Source: Actinomycetota bacterium
GTDB taxonomy: Bacteria > Actinomycetota > Actinomycetes > Actinomycetales > Microbacteriaceae
Assembly (NCBI GenBank): GCA_027728145.1
Contig: JAQBZV010000054.1
Coordinates: 1-6,721, forward strand
Direction: 5' to 3'
DNA: 6,721 nucleotides
This document shows positions 5,189 through 6,721 of the stretch, one piece after another; position 1 is the stretch's first letter, and the number at the start of each line of letters is the position of its first letter. The notes below the pieces were generated by a model. It was not told the DNA's origin. It made no database searches and saw only the letters and a list, made by a program, of their open reading frames with translations. The translations under genes and the position numbers were made by a program.

Positions 5189-6685
5189 CTACAGCGATTG
5201 CCGAAGCGCCCGAAGGCGCTGGAGGCTGGAGTTACGTCCCAATACCTCCATCGACTCAAACAGCGGCGGGCTCACCCGCCGACCAGAAATCGCCACTCGA
5301 AGAGGCCCAAAAGCATGACGGGGTGAGACGTCGAGGCGCTCGACCAGTGTCTCCCGCAAGACGACCTCAAGGGACGCCGTGTCCCAGGGCTCGAGCGCCT
5401 CCAGAGCCAGAAGTGCTGCATCAAGAACCTCAGCGGAGCGATCTCCGAGTGTCTTCCTGGCATCATCCTCGATCACCAGGGCGTCATCAGCGGTGAACAG
5501 AAAGGCGATCATCCCGGGAACTTCGCCGAGCAACCCCACCCGCTCCTGCACAAAGGGCAGAATCTCGGCGAGCGTGGATGCTTCGTCCTCAGTGACGGGG
5601 TTAGCCACCAGCGAGGCCTCCTGGAGGTAGGGGACACAGCGCTCGAGGAACACCGCGGGGGTGAGCAGTCGAATGTGATCACCGTTCAGCGACTCAGCCT
5701 TCTTCACGTCAAAGCGAGCAGGGTTGGGATTAATGCTGGTGACCTCGAAGGCCTTCACCATCTCCGCCATGGTGAACACATCACGATCTGCTGCGATAGA
5801 CCACCCCAGCAGTGCCAAGTAGTTGAGCAGTCCCTCCTTGATGAATCCTCGATCGCGGTGAAGGAACAGGTTCGACTCGGGGTCACGCTTGGAGAGCTTC
5901 TTGTTGCCCTCCCCCATCACATAGGGCAGGTGGCCAAAACGAGGAATGTGGGTAGCAATACCAGTCTCCTGCAGGGCCAAATACAGAGCAATCTGCCGGG
6001 GAGTGGAGGAGAGCAGGTCTTCCCCACGTAACACGTGTGTCACCCCCATCAGGGCATCATCGACGGGGTTCACAAACGTGTAGAGCGGTTTCCCGCCCGC
6101 GCGCACAATCACAAAGTCCGTGGTGGAGCCCTGCGGGAAAGACACCTCGCCTCGCACCAGGTCATCAAAGCTAAAGTCCTGGTCGGGCACTCGCAAGCGC
6201 AGCGCCGGCTCCCGGCCCTCATCCCGATAGGCCCTCTTTTGGGCGTCGGTGAGCTCGCGCTCGTGGTTGTCATAACCCTGTTTGGGGTCACGCCCCAGTG
6301 ATTCGTTCCGGGCCGCCATTTCCTCCGGCGTCACATAGCTCTCATAGAGGTGACCAGAGTCCACAAGCTTGGCAATCAGATCTTGGTAGATCTCCGTGCG
6401 CTGGGACTGCCGGTAGGGCGCGTGGGGGCCACCGACCTCCACGCCCTCATCCCACTCCAGTCCTAGCCAATGAAGCGCCTCGACCAGCTGCTGATAGCTC
6501 TCTTCGCTATCGCGTTCAGCGTCAGTGTCCTCCACCCGAAAGATAAAGGTTCCCCCGGTGTGTTTCGCATATGCCCAGTTGAACAGGGCGGTGCGAATCA
6601 ATCCCACATGCGGGGTCCCGGTGGGGGATGGACAAAAACGGACACGGACATCACTGCCGGTGGCAGTCGAAAAGTCAAGGCTCAT
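5189..6685 (-). CDS. gltX: Glutamyl-tRNA synthetase GltX (probably non-discriminating)
   Basis: This class I aminoacyl-tRNA synthetase charges tRNA-Glu with glutamate and, in organisms without GlnRS, also mischarges tRNA-Gln for later amidation. The 498 residues match bacterial GltX. The Rossmann core opens with [16 protein letters not shown] (16-31), carrying the HIGH-type motif as HVGL (26-29). [11 protein letters not shown] follows at 49-59, [13 protein letters not shown] at 219-231, and the KMSKS-type motif is KKLSKRD (262-268). The region at 111-118 (GHLYESYV) lacks the Cys pair of zinc-binding E. coli GltX, as is usual in actinobacteria. The C-terminal 150 residues are the helical anticodon-binding part. 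ATG 6685 fits the family N-terminus; TAGACT ends nine bases before it and only a weak GGTGG is seen, so initiation may be near-leaderless. Non-discrimination is inferred from lineage and the adjacent tRNA-Gln, not from a residue test. Confidence 0.97.
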   Translation of the reverse strand: MSLDFSTATGSDVRVRFCPSPTGTPHVGLIRTALFNWAYAKHTGGTFIFRVEDTDAERDSEESYQQLVEALHWLGLEWDEGVEVGGPHAPYRQSQRTEIYQDLIAKLVDSGHLYESYVTPEEMAARNESLGRDPKQGYDNHERELTDAQKRAYRDEGREPALRLRVPDQDFSFDDLVRGEVSFPQGSTTDFVIVRAGGKPLYTFVNPVDDALMGVTHVLRGEDLLSSTPRQIALYLALQETGIATHIPRFGHLPYVMGEGNKKLSKRDPESNLFLHRDRGFIKEGLLNYLALLGWSIAADRDVFTMAEMVKAFEVTSINPNPARFDVKKAESLNGDHIRLLTPAVFLERCVPYLQEASLVANPVTEDEASTLAEILPFVQERVGLLGEVPGMIAFLFTADDALVIEDDARKTLGDRSAEVLDAALLALEALEPWDTASLEVVLRETLVERLDVSPRHAFGPLRVAISGRRVSPPLFESMEVLGRNSSLQRLRALRQSL

Positions 6686-6694
6686 GAGACCACC

Positions 6695-6700
6695 AGTCTA
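6695..6700 (-). promoter_or_regulatory. Candidate -10 box of gltX
   Basis: TAGACT on the minus strand (four of six matches to TATAAT, fits TAnnnT) ends nine bases before ATG 6685. The expected transcript start lies two or three bases before the ATG. The -35 region falls at the window edge and cannot be judged. Confidence 0.4.
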
Positions 6701-6721
6701 GGAGCCGAACTAGCCGGCACT

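Noticed and set aside
1..6721. Mobile element, prophage, CRISPR array or defence system
   Set aside because: All space is filled by conserved housekeeping genes, two tRNA genes and short gaps. No transposase, integrase, terminal repeats or regularly spaced repeats were seen, and the tRNA 3' ends have no duplicated att-like copy nearby.

Overview
The window looks like chromosomal housekeeping DNA from an actinobacterium, most likely order Micrococcales and plausibly Microbacteriaceae. The reasons are the gene order leuC-leuD-murA, a glutamyl-tRNA synthetase next to tRNA-Gln and tRNA-Glu genes, moderately high GC, and several start codons that sit only 6-9 bases after a TAnnnT-type -10 box, as in leaderless actinobacterial transcripts. 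The taxonomy is inference. Every gene lies on the minus strand, so in transcription order the window runs from high to low coordinates.

Region 1 (6721-4069): gltX (glutamyl-tRNA synthetase), then tRNA-Gln(CTG) with an encoded CCA end, then a soluble diacylglycerol/lipid kinase gene that probably has its own near-leaderless promoter. Region 2 (4114-3956): tRNA-Glu(CTC) with a recognisable promoter and a strong GC-rich hairpin behind it. Region 3 (3908-2916): a TerC/Alx-family membrane protein, probably a metal (manganese) transporter. Region 4 (2902-1): the leucine operon leuC-leuD, directly coupled to murA (first committed step of peptidoglycan synthesis), which runs off the window. leuC and leuD overlap by one base (TAATG). 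leuD and murA abut with no gap.

The most interesting part is the 140-base gap between terC and leuC. It holds an extended -10 box, a GTG exactly where transcription should start, a 13-codon leucine-rich reading frame ([13 protein letters not shown]), a perfect 10-bp hairpin that contains the frame's stop codon in its loop, a T4 run, a second weaker hairpin with a T5 run, and then the leuC ribosome-binding site. This has the architecture of a leucine-responsive, ribosome-mediated attenuator read from a leaderless leader peptide. If real, it would control leuC, leuD and, through coupling, murA. No IclR-type leucine regulator gene lies next to leuC here, although one does in mycobacteria and corynebacteria.

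I see no mobile element, CRISPR array or phage gene. No stretch longer than about 140 bases lacks a gene.
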